A stretch of 64,000 nt of DNA from Glutamicibacter sp. JL.03c (GCF_025854375.1 NZ_CP107575.1:2046001-2110000), one strand, 5' to 3'. Shown: positions 1 through 9,096, counted from the first letter of the stretch. Numbers and translations are program-made. The notes: generated by a model not told the origin, from the letters alone.

Positions 1-682
1 CGATCACTTCGTGGAAGTAGCGCACCATGGCCGGGAAAGGCGCCCCGCCGGCGGCGGTTCCGAGCAGGTAGTGGGTGTTCTCCACATTCGCCACCCAGTC
101 GCGCAAGGCCTCGTTGATGGCGTCCTTCAGGGTCTGGGAGCCCACGGTCACCGGGATGACGGTGGCGCCCAGCAGGCGCATGCGCGCCACGTTCAGCGCC
201 TGGCGGCGGGTATCCTCGGCGCCCATGTACACCACGCATTCCAGGCCCATCAGGGCCGCTGCGGTGGCCGAGGCCACGCCGTGCTGGCCGGCTCCGGTTT
301 CAGCGATGATGCGGGTCTTGCCCATGCGCTTGGCCAGCAGAGCCTGGCCGAGGACGTTGTTGATCTTGTGGCTGCCGGTGTGGTTCAAGTCTTCGCGCTT
401 GAGGAAGATGCGCACTCCCCCGCAGTACTGCTCGGAGAAGCGCTTGGCTTCGGTCAGCAGCGAGGGGCGGCCCGAGTAGTTCTTGTTCAGGTCCTTGACC
501 TGGGCGACGAATTCGGGATCGTTCTTCGCCGCTTCAAAGGTCTCGTTCAGCTCGTCCATGGCCGCCATGAGGGACTCTGGCATCCATCGTCCGCCGTAGG
601 CACCGAAATAGGGGCCACTTGCGTGCCTTAGCGACTGTGCATCGATCGACTGGCTGTGCTCGGAATTTTCCGGGGTGCTCAT
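1..682 (-). CDS. trpB: Tryptophan synthase beta chain, 3' part cut by window edge
   Basis: The beta subunit of tryptophan synthase condenses indole with L-serine to give tryptophan in the cytoplasm. The 227 visible codons begin at an ATG at 682 and run off the left edge with no stop. The PLP-lysine motif HTGSHKINN is present (Lys106), followed by the family segments [11 protein letters not shown] and the glycine-rich [20 protein letters not shown] region shortly before the edge. The N-terminus has the usual [13 protein letters not shown]. trpC ends about 110 bp upstream, so this is a late gene of the trp group. Identity is certain; only the C-terminal part is missing. Confidence 0.96.
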   Translation of the reverse strand, partial: MSTPENSEHSQSIDAQSLRHASGPYFGAYGGRWMPESLMAAMDELNETFEAAKNDPEFVAQVKDLNKNYSGRPSLLTEAKRFSEQYCGGVRIFLKREDLNHTGSHKINNVLGQALLAKRMGKTRIIAETGAGQHGVASATAAALMGLECVVYMGAEDTRRQALNVARMRLLGATVIPVTVGSQTLKDAINEALRDWVANVENTHYLLGTAAGGAPFPAMVRYFHEVI

Positions 683-793
683 CGATTCCCTCTTTTCTCA
701 AACGAAGCTTGATTCATGGTATGTTTCGTGCCCCGCCGGAAGCTCCTGCGGGGCACGTGAAAGTCTGGTCGTGGTTCCTTGGCTCCGCGGCGG

Positions 794-1618
794 CTAGCGC
801 TGCGGTTTGGCTTCGGTTCCAGCGGTGATGAATTCGGCGACGGTGGCGCGCGGATTCGCGTGCTTCACCAGTGCTTCACCCACCAGGATGGCATCGGCGC
901 CGGCCGCACCGTACCCGGCGACCTGTGCGATGGATTCGACGCCTGATTCGGCGACGATCACCGCTTCGGCCGGGATCAGCGGGGCGAGTTTGCCGAAGGT
1001 CGCAGGATCGACGTCGAGCGTCTTCAGATTGCGCACGTTGACGCCGATGATTTTCGCTCCGGCCTTCAGCGCCCGCTGGATTTCTTCCTCGGTGTGCGTC
1101 TCGACCAGGGCGTTCATCCCCAGCTGATGCGTCAATTCTAGGAAAGAAGCCAGCAATTCATCATTCAGTGCCGCAACAATGAGCAATACGAGGTCCGCAC
1201 CGTGGGCTCGGGCTTCGTAGATCTGGTACTCGTCGACCGTGAAATCCTTGCGGAGCACCGGGATCTGCACCGCGGCACGCACCGCGTCCAGATCTGCCAG
1301 CGAACCGCCAAATCGGCGGGCTTCGGTGAGCACCGAAATCACCGAGGCGCCACCAGCCTCGTATTCGGCGGCCAGGGCCGCCGGTTCAGCGATCTCAGCC
1401 AGCGCTCCCTTGGAGGGGGACTTGCGCTTGACTTCCGAGATCACCCGCAGCAGGTGGTCGCGGGAATCCTGCTGATCGCGGCCGCCCAGGGCCTGGAAGG
1501 CGTCGCGAGCCGGGGCAGCCTGCGCGGCAGCCGCTTTGACCGCTTCCAGGCTGGTGATTGCGCGACGGGCGCCCAGGTCTTCCCGGACGCCCGCAATGAT
1601 GTCATCAAGAACGCTCAA
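794..1618 (-). CDS. trpC: Indole-3-glycerol phosphate synthase
   Basis: This TIM-barrel enzyme converts CdRP to indole-3-glycerol phosphate, the fourth step of tryptophan synthesis. The core motifs are [11 protein letters not shown] near residue 61 (general-acid lysine region), VLRKDF near 122 and VAESGV near the C-terminus. I start it at the TTG at 1618, giving 274 residues beginning [10 protein letters not shown] as in relatives. This start lies just downstream of the TAA of the preceding gene, with CGGAG about 11 bases upstream. A longer TTG start at 1657 would overlap that gene and add 13 atypical residues. Start confidence is moderate; identity is high. Confidence 0.93.
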   Translation of the reverse strand: MSVLDDIIAGVREDLGARRAITSLEAVKAAAAQAAPARDAFQALGGRDQQDSRDHLLRVISEVKRKSPSKGALAEIAEPAALAAEYEAGGASVISVLTEARRFGGSLADLDAVRAAVQIPVLRKDFTVDEYQIYEARAHGADLVLLIVAALNDELLASFLELTHQLGMNALVETHTEEEIQRALKAGAKIIGVNVRNLKTLDVDPATFGKLAPLIPAEAVIVAESGVESIAQVAGYGAAGADAILVGEALVKHANPRATVAEFITAGTEAKPQR

Positions 1619-1619
1619 T

Positions 1620-1868
1620 TTAGTGCGATGCTCCGCTGCGAGCGCCACCGACACCAAAGCCGGCTGCCTTCAGGATGGCGCCAACGATCAGGCCGAGAAC
1701 CACGATGCCGCAGCCTACCCAGACGATGGACCAAGCCAGGTTCGCGAAAGCGATGCCGCCGACGACGAAGCCTAGGGTCATGATCAGCACGCAGCTCCAT
1801 GCTGCGATGGAGTTACCGTGGCCAATCTCTTCGGCGTATACCGGATCGATCTCGGTGTTCTGCGACAT
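1620..1868 (-). CDS. HGxxPAAW-family small membrane protein
   Basis: An 82-residue protein with two predicted membrane segments (about residues 22-45 and 48-70). It carries the signature HGNSIAAW near residue 17, a variant of the HGxxPAAW motif with Ile in place of Pro. Members sit in actinobacterial trp operons between the Trp-associated membrane protein and trpC, exactly as here; their function is unknown to me. The start has a clear AGGAG about 8 bases upstream, and the stop abuts the trpC start, so the two are probably translationally coupled. Confidence 0.85.
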   Translation of the reverse strand: MSQNTEIDPVYAEEIGHGNSIAAWSCVLIMTLGFVVGGIAFANLAWSIVWVGCGIVVLGLIVGAILKAAGFGVGGARSGASH

Positions 1869-2023
1869 GTCTCGCGTTCTCCTTATGTTTGTTGAGCCGC
1901 CGGACCCCGGATGCAGGCCGCGGGCGTTGGTCTTCAGGAACCATTCTGCCATCTGTGCCCGGTCACATCCTATTTGCGCGGGCTTTCGTTTCAAATCGGT
2001 GGCGCGAATCACCACCGGGCAAG

Positions 2024-2614
2024 CTATTTGGCCTCGGAGGTGGGATCCTCGCCGGCCGACAGCTGCTCCCAGTTCGCGATGCTGCGCGAGGAGGGATCCT
2101 TGGCCGCGGTGGAGTTTTTTGCGGCCTGGCGGTCGTACTTGCTGGCCTTGGCCGGCCACTGGCGCGCGAAAACGAAAACCAGCACGGCCTGCAGGGCCAT
2201 CAGGGCTCCGGCGATGATCGCCATCACCGGCCATGCGGTCACCGTGTAATCACCGGCGTTCTGCGTCAATCCGGTGGCTTCGGCCACGGCGGCCGCGGCC
2301 ACGGCCTGCGGATCTCCCAGCGCGCCGGCTCCCGCGGCGATCGCGGCCACGCCGGCCAGCAGGCTCAGCGCAGCGATGATGTAGCGGGCGACCTTGCCGG
2401 CGATCAGCAGGGCCAGCGAACCAGCCAGCACCACCACGCACACGGCCGTCACCGAACCGGCGGCCGTCGCCCCGTCGATCACGATCTGCGGGATCTGCAC
2501 CGAACTGGCGGCCACATCGACGGTGATCCAGGTTCGGGTCGCGGACCAAAAGCCCAAGAGGGCGCCGAGCACGCCGACCATGGCAAGGTAGCGGGCGCTG
2601 GTCAATTTTTTCAC
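2024..2614 (-). CDS. Trp biosynthesis-associated membrane protein
   Basis: A 196-residue protein of the Trp_oprn_chp type, found in actinobacterial trp operons. It has four hydrophobic segments (about residues 10-25, 50-72, 78-100 and 125-150) and a hydrophilic C-terminal tail of roughly 40 residues. An early W-x-x-T-R-x-W pattern is present (WSATRTW, residues 23-29). Its start overlaps the end of trpE by four bases, so it is cotranscribed and probably coupled. A role in tryptophan precursor or product transport has been suggested for the family but is not shown by the sequence. Confidence 0.85.
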   Translation of the reverse strand: MKKLTSARYLAMVGVLGALLGFWSATRTWITVDVAASSVQIPQIVIDGATAAGSVTAVCVVVLAGSLALLIAGKVARYIIAALSLLAGVAAIAAGAGALGDPQAVAAAAVAEATGLTQNAGDYTVTAWPVMAIIAGALMALQAVLVFVFARQWPAKASKYDRQAAKNSTAAKDPSSRSIANWEQLSAGEDPTSEAK

Positions 2615-4182
2615 TGCTGTTCACCTAGTTCGGTGTTGATCTTGTGTGCTGCATGCATGGATTGGGCGGCCCACACGGCACGCAGCGGGGCGGCGGCCTT
2701 GTTCACGGTCTCCAGCGCCTCATCGGCGAACTTCGAGTCGTTGACGATTCCGCCGCCGGCTTGGACATAGGCCCGGCCGCCCTTCAAGAGCGCTGAACGG
2801 ATGGCGATGGCCATGTCCATGTCGCCGGCGAAATCCAGGTAGCCCACGACTCCACCATAGATGCCGCGGCGGTACGGCTCGTATTCGTCGAGCAGTTGCA
2901 GGGCGCGGGGCTTGGGAGCGCCGGAGAGCGTGCCGGCCGGGAAGGTCGCGGCGAGCACATCGTAGGCGTCCACATCATCCCTGGTTTTGCCCACAACGTT
3001 GGAGACCAGGTGCATGATGTGGCTGAAGCGCTCGACCTCCATGAACTGGGTGACTTCCACGGTGCCTGCCTGGCAGACCCGGGACAGGTCGTTGCGCGAA
3101 AGATCGACCAGCATCAGGTGCTCGGCGCGTTCCTTCTCATCGTTCACCAGCGACTTCTCGAAGAGCTGATCGTCCTCGTAGTTGGCCCCGCGCGGACGCG
3201 AACCGGCGATCGGGTGGGTGACCACATGAGAGTCGTTGACCGTCACCAGGGCTTCCGGCGAAGAACCGACGATCTCGAAAGCCTCGCCATCCTCGTTCTC
3301 GAAATTGAACAGGTACATGTAGGGGCTCGGGTTGGTCGCCCGCAGCACGCGGTAGACATCCAGCGCGTCGGCCTGGGTTTCCAGCTCGAAGCGTCGCGAC
3401 ACCACGATCTGGAACACCTCGCCATCAACGATCGCGGTCTTGGACTTGGCCAGGGCGTCAAGGTACTCGTTTTCCGCCCACGAATGGGCCACCGATTCCA
3501 TCAGCTTCTCGCGCGGTACGTCGGTGCCCGAGAGCACCGAGGCGGTGGCTTGCACCGGTTCGGCCAGCTGATCGAGCATCCGCTGCAGGCGAGCCACCGC
3601 ATCGTCGTAGGCCTCGTCCACGTTCTCGTCGTTGCCGTTGAAGTTGATGGCGTTGGCGATCAGCGTGACCGTGCCTTCGGCCGAATCATGGGCCGCCATA
3701 TCAGCGACGAGGTTCATGCTCAGTTCCGGCAGGTTCAGGTCGTCTGCCGGAGGATTCGGGAGCTTCTCCCAATGGCGCACGCACTCCCATCCGACGAACC
3801 CGACCATGCCGCCGGTCAAGGTCGGCAAGCCAGGCACCGGTTCGGTTTTCAGGGCGCGCACGGTGTCGCGCAGCACCTCGACGCCCACCCCGCCGGTCGG
3901 CAGGCCGTCTGGCGCCTGCCCCTGCCAGTAGGCATCTCCCCCGCGGGTGCTCAGCGTGGCCGGCGAGTTCACGCCGATGAAGGAATACCGGCTCCACACG
4001 CCGCCCGGGGCCGCGGATTCCATCAAGAAGGTGCCGCGACGGCCCTGGCCCAGTGTGCGGTACAGCCCGATCGGGGTCAGCGAGTCGGCGAGGACGGTAA
4101 TCGTCACCGGTATCACCCGACGATCAGCGGCCATGGTCCGGAAGTGCTCGCGCGACGGGGAAATCTTGCCGAGAGTTTTCAT
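2611..4182 (-). CDS. trpE: Anthranilate synthase component I
   Basis: This enzyme makes anthranilate from chorismate with ammonia supplied by TrpG, the committed step of tryptophan synthesis. The protein is 523 residues from the ATG at 4182. The chorismate-binding half carries GSSPEALV, HPIAGSRPRG and FPAGTLSGAPKPRA followed by YGGVVGY, all hallmark motifs. The N-terminal domain has the LMESA segment of the tryptophan-feedback site. Reading upstream in frame reaches another ATG at 4236 with no family-like residues, so the 4182 start is preferred although its binding site (AGAAGAAGA) is weak. No trpG is in view. The gene lies about 100 bp downstream of hisI. Confidence 0.95.
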   Translation of the reverse strand: MKTLGKISPSREHFRTMAADRRVIPVTITVLADSLTPIGLYRTLGQGRRGTFLMESAAPGGVWSRYSFIGVNSPATLSTRGGDAYWQGQAPDGLPTGGVGVEVLRDTVRALKTEPVPGLPTLTGGMVGFVGWECVRHWEKLPNPPADDLNLPELSMNLVADMAAHDSAEGTVTLIANAINFNGNDENVDEAYDDAVARLQRMLDQLAEPVQATASVLSGTDVPREKLMESVAHSWAENEYLDALAKSKTAIVDGEVFQIVVSRRFELETQADALDVYRVLRATNPSPYMYLFNFENEDGEAFEIVGSSPEALVTVNDSHVVTHPIAGSRPRGANYEDDQLFEKSLVNDEKERAEHLMLVDLSRNDLSRVCQAGTVEVTQFMEVERFSHIMHLVSNVVGKTRDDVDAYDVLAATFPAGTLSGAPKPRALQLLDEYEPYRRGIYGGVVGYLDFAGDMDMAIAIRSALLKGGRAYVQAGGGIVNDSKFADEALETVNKAAAPLRAVWAAQSMHAAHKINTELGEQQ

Positions 4183-4237
4183 CAGTGTTCTTCTTCTACG
4201 TGTTGTTCCTGCAGGTTCGCGCCGTGCAAGAAGCATC

Positions 4238-4272
4238 AATTTCCGGCCGGCCTGCCTGGGCGGCTGGAAATT
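4238..4272 (-). promoter_or_regulatory. Hairpin in the hisI-trpE junction
   Basis: An inverted repeat lies in the 99-bp gap between hisI and trpE. The outer arms are AATTTCC and GGAAATT (7 bp); the inner part continues with GCCG/CGGC after one mismatch. No run of T follows it on the transcribed strand, and no Trp-rich leader peptide is visible in the gap. It could be an intrinsic stop, a processing site or a leader structure controlling trpE. This is structure seen by eye; the function is inferred. Confidence 0.4.
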
Positions 4273-4281
4273 TGGAAAGTA

Positions 4282-4683
4282 CTATTCTGGGCGGTGGCCG
4301 ACCGCAGCCGGAAGCTGCCGATCGGTGAAGCAGGATTCGGTACCGGTGTGGCAAGCCGCCCCCACCTGGTCCACCTGCACCAGCAGCGCATCGCCGTCGC
4401 AATCCAGGGCGACGGACTTCACGAACTGGAAGTGTCCGGAGGTATCGCCCTTGCGCCAATATTCCTGCCGGGAGCGCGAGTAAAAAGTCACGCGGCCCGT
4501 GCTCAAGGTGCGGCGCAACGCTTCATCGTCCATCCAGCCGAGCATGAGGACCTTGCCCGTGTCATATTGCTGTGCGATCGCGGCAACTAGCCCATTGCCA
4601 TCGCGCTTAAGCCGATCGGCAATCGCTGGATCGAGGCTTGGGGTTTCGGGGCTCGGATTCGAGCCGTCGTTAGAAGTAGACAT
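4282..4683 (-). CDS. hisI: Phosphoribosyl-AMP cyclohydrolase
   Basis: This enzyme opens the adenine ring of phosphoribosyl-AMP, the third step of histidine synthesis. The protein is 133 residues from the ATG at 4683. The family core is present: [28 protein letters not shown] and the metal-binding DCDGDALL...[12 protein letters not shown]. It is a stand-alone HisI without the HisE domain, matching the separate hisE at 9.1 kb. It precedes trpE in transcription order and is divergent from the TIGR03085 gene, so it must have a promoter of its own in the 4684-4816 gap. Confidence 0.95.
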   Translation of the reverse strand: MSTSNDGSNPSPETPSLDPAIADRLKRDGNGLVAAIAQQYDTGKVLMLGWMDDEALRRTLSTGRVTFYSRSRQEYWRKGDTSGHFQFVKSVALDCDGDALLVQVDQVGAACHTGTESCFTDRQLPAAVGHRPE

Positions 4684-4816
4684 CCCCTTTAGCATACTGG
4701 TTTTAGCGATCTTTCATCGCCCTGTGACGCACCGCTCGTCAACGCCATTGAGTAGAAGGGCGACACTGCCCCGCATTGCGCAATTCAATGCTTGGCCCGT
4801 GCTACTTTCAGAAGTG

Positions 4817-5458
4817 ATGCACTTAGTTCAGGCTTCCAGACTCGCGTTGGCCGAGACCTTGCTTGCCGCAGGTCCTACCGCTGACACTCTTTGCGACGGG
4901 TGGCAAACCCGTCATCTTGCCGCGCACCTTGTGGTCCGCGAACGATCGATCCTTGCCGCGGGCGTCGTTTTCAAACCGCTCTCCAAAAAACTGGATGCCA
5001 AGGTCAACGAGCTGGCGACCTCGGCACAGTCCCCTGAACGTTATGCCTCGCTGATTCGCACCTTCCGCTCTGGTCCCGCCAAGTACTCGCCGTTCGTGAT
5101 CGACAAGTTCGACCAGGCCGCGAACCTCTCCGAGTACTTCATCCATACCGAAGACGTCCGGCGTGCACGCGCGCAATGGGCACCTCGAGTCCTGGACAAG
5201 GAATACACCGAGCTTCTGTGGCAATCCCTGACCCGGATGTCCCGAGTCCTCTTCCGCAAGGCGCCTGTCGGCATCATCTTGACTCGTCCTGATGGACAGC
5301 GCCACGTTGCCAAGAAGGCACCTAACGCTGTTTCAATCACCGGGCCGGTCACCGAATTGATGCTGTACGGTTTCGGACGAATCGATCAGAGCCTCGTGCT
5401 CTTTGAAGGTGGAGAAACCGCCCTGGAAATCGTCAAGGGTTTCAAGCCAGGGTTCTAG
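4817..5458 (+). CDS. TIGR03085 family protein (DinB/mycothiol-isomerase-like)
   Basis: A 213-residue protein of the actinobacterial TIGR03085 group, related to the DinB-like mycothiol-dependent maleylpyruvate isomerase fold. The family signatures are an N-terminal helix ending CDGWQTRHLAAHLVVRER and a central YFIHTEDVRRA that supplies the histidine typical of the fold. The reaction is not known. It is divergent from hisI. The ATG at 4817 is chosen because the alignment with the family starts there, although upstream binding sequence is poor (AGAAG). GC content is like that of the core genes, unlike the block that follows. Confidence 0.82.
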   Translation: MHLVQASRLALAETLLAAGPTADTLCDGWQTRHLAAHLVVRERSILAAGVVFKPLSKKLDAKVNELATSAQSPERYASLIRTFRSGPAKYSPFVIDKFDQAANLSEYFIHTEDVRRARAQWAPRVLDKEYTELLWQSLTRMSRVLFRKAPVGIILTRPDGQRHVAKKAPNAVSITGPVTELMLYGFGRIDQSLVLFEGGETALEIVKGFKPGF

Positions 5459-5735
5459 CAAATCGATGTTGGCCGAATCGTGGGAGACATTCAGTGTCAC
5501 CTTAATTTCATTATCGAACACTCATGATTCTCCAATTTGTTGGCTGATACGGGGTTCTCGGCTCTGACTCTTATCTTCGTCAACATTGAGGTTATTGCGG
5601 ACGATGAAGTCTAATTGGTAGTCCAACAATCCCGATGACTTGTCCACACGTTTATATAAACCACTACTCATCACGAGATCCAGAGAATAGTATGTCTCTC
5701 ATCAATGATCCGCATAGTGGCGAGGCGATATTGAA

Positions 5736-6368
5736 ATGGATCCGAGGAAGTTAATAGTCATAACTGTTGGCATTGGTCTAATGCTCGCTGGATGCAGCGG
5801 AAGTACATCTAGTGATTTCCCAAAGCCAAGCGAGACACCTTCTCAGTCCGATTCCGCGGATTCAGGAGAGGACGTATCCAAAGCTCCTGCCGGTGTTTCA
5901 CGCACCTATCTTGAAGGGTCTTCAAAAGGTCCTGCGAAAAACGTTCCTAAACCGGAGTTGCCTGCTGACGCAAAAGAATTCACGGAAGCGAGCGCTTCGA
6001 GCTTCGTTGAATATTATTTTGAACTACTGAACTACGCCATCGAAACGAATGAGGTGGCAGAGGTCAAACGCCTCTCGTCCAAAGAATGCGAACTTTGCGA
6101 TAAGTCAATCATTAACGAGGCCGAGGCTGCGCAGAAATCTGGTGAATGGCAAGTAGGCGGCGAACACCACCCCAAGATTCTTGATTCCCATATTTCCGGA
6201 AAGAATGTAGCTATCGTGACGGTGGAATACACAGCCGATTCGGCGAAGGTGTACTCAGCGCCGGGAAAGCTGCAAGAAGAACTAGATAAGATCGATCCAA
6301 ACCGTCTTGCCTTCGACCTAGAATACGATGAGGGCTGGCGTGTATATAAGATACTCGGAGCCAACTGA
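5736..6368 (+). CDS. DUF6318-type lipoprotein
   Basis: A 210-residue secreted lipoprotein. The signal peptide ends in the lipobox LAGC (Cys20), followed by a Ser/Pro-rich linker of about 50 residues. The folded part (about residues 75-208) has the pattern PKPELPADAKEFT, SFVEYYFELLNYAIETNEV, and a Cys pair in SKECELC, resembling the DUF6318 family of Micrococcaceae. I know of no function. It overlaps the next gene by one base (TGATG), so the two form a coupled pair. The coding sequence is clearly less GC-rich than its neighbours, a sign of a different history or of relaxed selection. Confidence 0.75.
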   Translation: MDPRKLIVITVGIGLMLAGCSGSTSSDFPKPSETPSQSDSADSGEDVSKAPAGVSRTYLEGSSKGPAKNVPKPELPADAKEFTEASASSFVEYYFELLNYAIETNEVAEVKRLSSKECELCDKSIINEAEAAQKSGEWQVGGEHHPKILDSHISGKNVAIVTVEYTADSAKVYSAPGKLQEELDKIDPNRLAFDLEYDEGWRVYKILGAN

Positions 6369-7267
6369 TGTTGCGGCCAGTGCATCTTCTCGCGCCCGCG
6401 ATATCAGTATTGATTTTCTTCACGCCAACGAGTGGCACCAACATCTACGCAACTGAAATAAATGGAGAATCCGCAGGAGTTCGTTTCACCGAAGAAGACG
6501 TTGAGGAGACGGACAAAAAACAACGAACTCTGAATCTTCCCAAAATTTTGGAAATTCAATCGCCTGACGACCCCAGAAACAGTCAGCGAAAGAAGAAAAA
6601 GTACAAGATTCGAGATTACGATACATGCATTCCGGGTCAGGAGAATGTCAAAGCCTGTGACAGCAACCCTGATCAAGCTACATGCGATAACGGAACTTAC
6701 CCCATCGAGCGCCAGATATTAGATACAAAAGGCCATGTGCTTTTTCAATACCGTTATTGCCCTGGCGACCCGCCAAAAATTGACATTCCCGATGAAAACC
6801 TGATCGAGAGCAAACCTATTATCATCACCATCGAAAAGTTCAGGAGCTACCCAATCAAGGGCTCGACGATTCAGAGCGCGCCAAACAAGTTTTCTCTTCG
6901 AAATGGACACACGCATTTCTGGGCCAGCAAGGAAACTCAGGAATTCCAGTCGAACTTGTCTGGGGCAAATGTCAGGATCAAAGCAATCCCCATCCAGTGG
7001 AACTGGAGCTACGGCGATGGCTCACAACGAAACCTGAACTTCCCAGGTGAAGCAATGCCTGGACATACCCTGCATGATGAAACGCCTACCAGTCATTCAT
7101 ATTCGGAGACAGGCAAATTCGGAGTCAAGGTGACGACCCTGTATCGCGGCGAGTTCAGCGTGGATGGTGGACCTTGGCAAGCGATTCCCGGACAGGCGGC
7201 AGTTCCCAGTAATACTTTGCCAATGGACGTATGGCGTACGGAGAAGGAACTCATCGCCAACGACTAA
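6368..7267 (+). CDS. Secreted PKD-domain-like protein
   Basis: A 299-residue protein with an N-terminal hydrophobic signal sequence (about residues 3-27) and no lipobox, so probably secreted. The region around residues 205-275 (WNWSYGDGS, then HSYSETGKFGVKVTT) has the W-x-x-GDG and HxYxxxGxxxVxV pattern of a PKD beta-sandwich. The middle is charged and rich in Lys and Glu. Two Cys pairs (CIPG...CDSN and CDNG...CPGD) may form disulfides. It is coupled to the lipoprotein gene before it. The specific role is unknown; adhesion or wall association is only a guess. GC is low: a hand count of 6481-6540 gives 45%. Confidence 0.72.
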   Translation: MLRPVHLLAPAISVLIFFTPTSGTNIYATEINGESAGVRFTEEDVEETDKKQRTLNLPKILEIQSPDDPRNSQRKKKKYKIRDYDTCIPGQENVKACDSNPDQATCDNGTYPIERQILDTKGHVLFQYRYCPGDPPKIDIPDENLIESKPIIITIEKFRSYPIKGSTIQSAPNKFSLRNGHTHFWASKETQEFQSNLSGANVRIKAIPIQWNWSYGDGSQRNLNFPGEAMPGHTLHDETPTSHSYSETGKFGVKVTTLYRGEFSVDGGPWQAIPGQAAVPSNTLPMDVWRTEKELIAND

Positions 7268-7276
7268 GCATAAAGA

Positions 7277-7306
7277 AATGGCTCGACACCTTGGTGTCGA
7301 GCCATT
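7277..7306. terminator. Bidirectional terminator between PKD gene and hisF
   Basis: A perfect 14-bp inverted repeat (AATGGCTCGACACC and its complement) separated by TT. Folded as RNA, the inner C(CTTG)G forms a stable CUUG-type tetraloop. On the minus strand it is followed by TTCTTTATGC, suiting hisF. On the plus strand it follows the PKD gene stop by 9 bases. Confidence 0.8.
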
Positions 7307-7318
7307 CTCACCTTGAGC

Positions 7319-8089
7319 CTACCGAACCGGATAACCAGCGTCGCGGATCGCCTGCTTCACCTGGGCGATCATATCCTTTGGACCAAAGTGGAAGATCGAT
7401 GCAGCTAGCACTGCGTCTGCGCCGGCTTCGATGGCAGGAGGAAAATCCTCAGGCTTTCCAGCGCCGCCGGAGGCGATCAGCGGCACCGACACCGCTGCGC
7501 GGACAGCCCGAATCATGTCGAGGTCGAACCCGTCCTTGGTGCCATCAGCATCAATGGAATTGAGCAGGATCTCCCCCACACCACGTTCTGCGGCTTCTTT
7601 CGCCCATGCCACAGCACACATGCCGGTACCGGTTCGGCCACCATGGGTTGTCACCTCGTAGCCGGATGCGATCGAAGGATCGGCCGTGCGGCGTGCGTCT
7701 ACCGAGAGCACCAGCACCTGGGACCCGAAGCGCTCAGTGATTTCATTGATCACCTCAGGGCGAGTCACCGCAGCCGTATTGATCGACGCCTTGTCAGCAC
7801 CGTTGCGCAGCAGGCGGTCAACGTCCTCTGCCGCACGGACGCCTCCGCCGACGGTCAGGGGGATGAAGACTTCCTCGGCTGTCTGGCGGACAACCTCGTA
7901 GGTGGTTTCGCGATCCGAGCTGGACGCAGTGACATCCAGGAAGGTCAGTTCGTCTGCGCCCGCTTCGTTATAGCGGCGGGCGAGTTCAACTGGATCACCG
8001 GCATCACGAAGGCCCTCGAAATTGACGCCCTTGACGACACGGCCAGCATCAACATCAAGACAAGGAATAACGCGGATAGCAACGCTCAT
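7319..8089 (-). CDS. hisF: Imidazole glycerol phosphate synthase subunit HisF
   Basis: The cyclase subunit combines PRFAR with ammonia from HisH to yield imidazole glycerol phosphate and AICAR. At 256 residues it is the usual family length. The catalytic aspartates are Asp12 (IPCLDVD) and Asp131 (LSVDARR). The phosphate-binding loops VGGGVR (80-85) and IASGGAGK are intact. hisG lies 21 bp upstream. hisH and hisA are not in the window. In many actinobacteria hisF is followed directly by hisI; here a terminator and three opposite-strand genes intervene. Confidence 0.97.
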   Translation of the reverse strand: MSVAIRVIPCLDVDAGRVVKGVNFEGLRDAGDPVELARRYNEAGADELTFLDVTASSSDRETTYEVVRQTAEEVFIPLTVGGGVRAAEDVDRLLRNGADKASINTAAVTRPEVINEITERFGSQVLVLSVDARRTADPSIASGYEVTTHGGRTGTGMCAVAWAKEAAERGVGEILLNSIDADGTKDGFDLDMIRAVRAAVSVPLIASGGAGKPEDFPPAIEAGADAVLAASIFHFGPKDMIAQVKQAIRDAGYPVR

Positions 8090-8110
8090 CGAAGGTAGAT
8101 TCCTTGTCTA

Positions 8111-8959
8111 CTAGATGCGGCAGGCGTGGATTTGGCTCACCAGGATGGCTCGGGCGCCTACGTCGTACAGTTCATCCATGATGGTGTTGGTCTGCGACTT
8201 CTTCACCATCGCACGAACTGCAACCCAGTCGGAGTTGGCCAGATCGGAAACGGTTGGCGATTCCAATCCCGGGGTAAGTGCGCAGGCTTCGTCAGCCTGT
8301 TCGCGACGCACGTCGTAGTCAAGCAGGACGTACTGTCGGGCAACTAGCACACCGTTCAGGCGGCGGATCAGCACGTCCAGGCCAGCTGGCTTGTGGTTAA
8401 CGCGGCCGATCAAAACGGCCTCCGACTGCAGCAGTGGATCGCCGAAGATCTCCATGCCAGCAGCCTTGATGGTGTTTCCGGTTTCGACCACATCGGCGAT
8501 GGCATCGGCCACGCCGAGGCGAACCGATGATTCAATAGCACCGTCAAGGCGGACGATCGATGCATCGATGCCGGCCTTTTCCAGATAGTGGCGCAGCAAC
8601 ACGTCGTAGCTGGTGGCGATGCGCTTGCCGTTGAGCTGCTTGGCGTCGTTGAACGCGCCGATGGGGGCGGCGAAGCGGAAAGCGGACTTTCCAATGCCGA
8701 GGGACAGCTGTTCTTCAACGTCGTCGTCCACGTCTGCGTCGAGGTAGAGATCGCGGCCGGTGATTCCCACGTCGAGGATGCCGCGGCCTACATATACGGC
8801 GATGTCGCGCGGACGCAGGTAGAAGAATTCAACCTGGTTTTCTTCGTCGACGAGGACCAGTTCACGCGAATCGCGGCGCTGGAGGTAACCGGCTTCCTTG
8901 AACATGGTGGAAGCGATTTCTGAAAGGGCACCCTTGTTGGGCAGGGCTACGCGGAGCAT
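8111..8959 (-). CDS. hisG: ATP phosphoribosyltransferase (long form)
   Basis: The first enzyme of histidine synthesis joins ATP and PRPP and is the feedback-controlled step. At 282 residues it is the long form with a C-terminal ACT-like regulatory domain (about 210-282), so no HisZ is needed. Family motifs are LRVALPNKGALSE at the N-terminus, DVGITGRDL near 65 and the PRPP-binding DAIADVVETGNTIKAAG near 155. It starts 137 bp after hisE ends, the largest gap in this his run, and precedes hisF by 21 bp. Confidence 0.96.
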   Translation of the reverse strand: MLRVALPNKGALSEIASTMFKEAGYLQRRDSRELVLVDEENQVEFFYLRPRDIAVYVGRGILDVGITGRDLYLDADVDDDVEEQLSLGIGKSAFRFAAPIGAFNDAKQLNGKRIATSYDVLLRHYLEKAGIDASIVRLDGAIESSVRLGVADAIADVVETGNTIKAAGMEIFGDPLLQSEAVLIGRVNHKPAGLDVLIRRLNGVLVARQYVLLDYDVRREQADEACALTPGLESPTVSDLANSDWVAVRAMVKKSQTNTIMDELYDVGARAILVSQIHACRI

Positions 8960-9055
8960 TAATGACTCATTTCGTCAGTGTGGCGCTGCGGCGTTCAGCC
9001 ATAAACAAGCGCCAAGGATTATTTCGTTGGCCGTTGTTTCTGCCGTGCTATCGTC

Positions 9056-9083
9056 GCGTACGGATCGAAGATGATCCGTACGC
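9056..9083 (-). other. Hairpin between hisE and hisG
   Basis: An 11-bp perfect inverted repeat (GCGTACGGATC, loop of 6) lies 13 bases after the hisE stop on the transcribed strand. No T run follows, so it may be an RNA-stability or processing hairpin or a factor-assisted attenuation site rather than a classic terminator. Confidence 0.5.
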
Positions 9084-9096
9084 GGCGATGCGACGG

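Noticed and set aside
4183-4281. A Trp-attenuator with leader peptide before trpE
   Set aside because: No short frame with consecutive Trp codons and no terminator with a T run were found; only the hairpin is reported.
2896-4590. A 564-codon plus-strand frame opposite trpE and hisI
   Set aside because: It spans two real minus-strand genes and their gap and has low-complexity, His/Gly/Arg-rich composition typical of antisense reading.
5333-5521. A 62-codon minus-strand frame at the end of the TIGR03085 gene
   Set aside because: It mostly overlaps a supported gene in antisense and has no binding site or family pattern.
5459-5735. Promoter-like TATATAAA and TAGTAT sequences before the lipoprotein gene
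   Set aside because: The region is AT-rich and offers several weak candidates; none has a convincing -35 at the right spacing.
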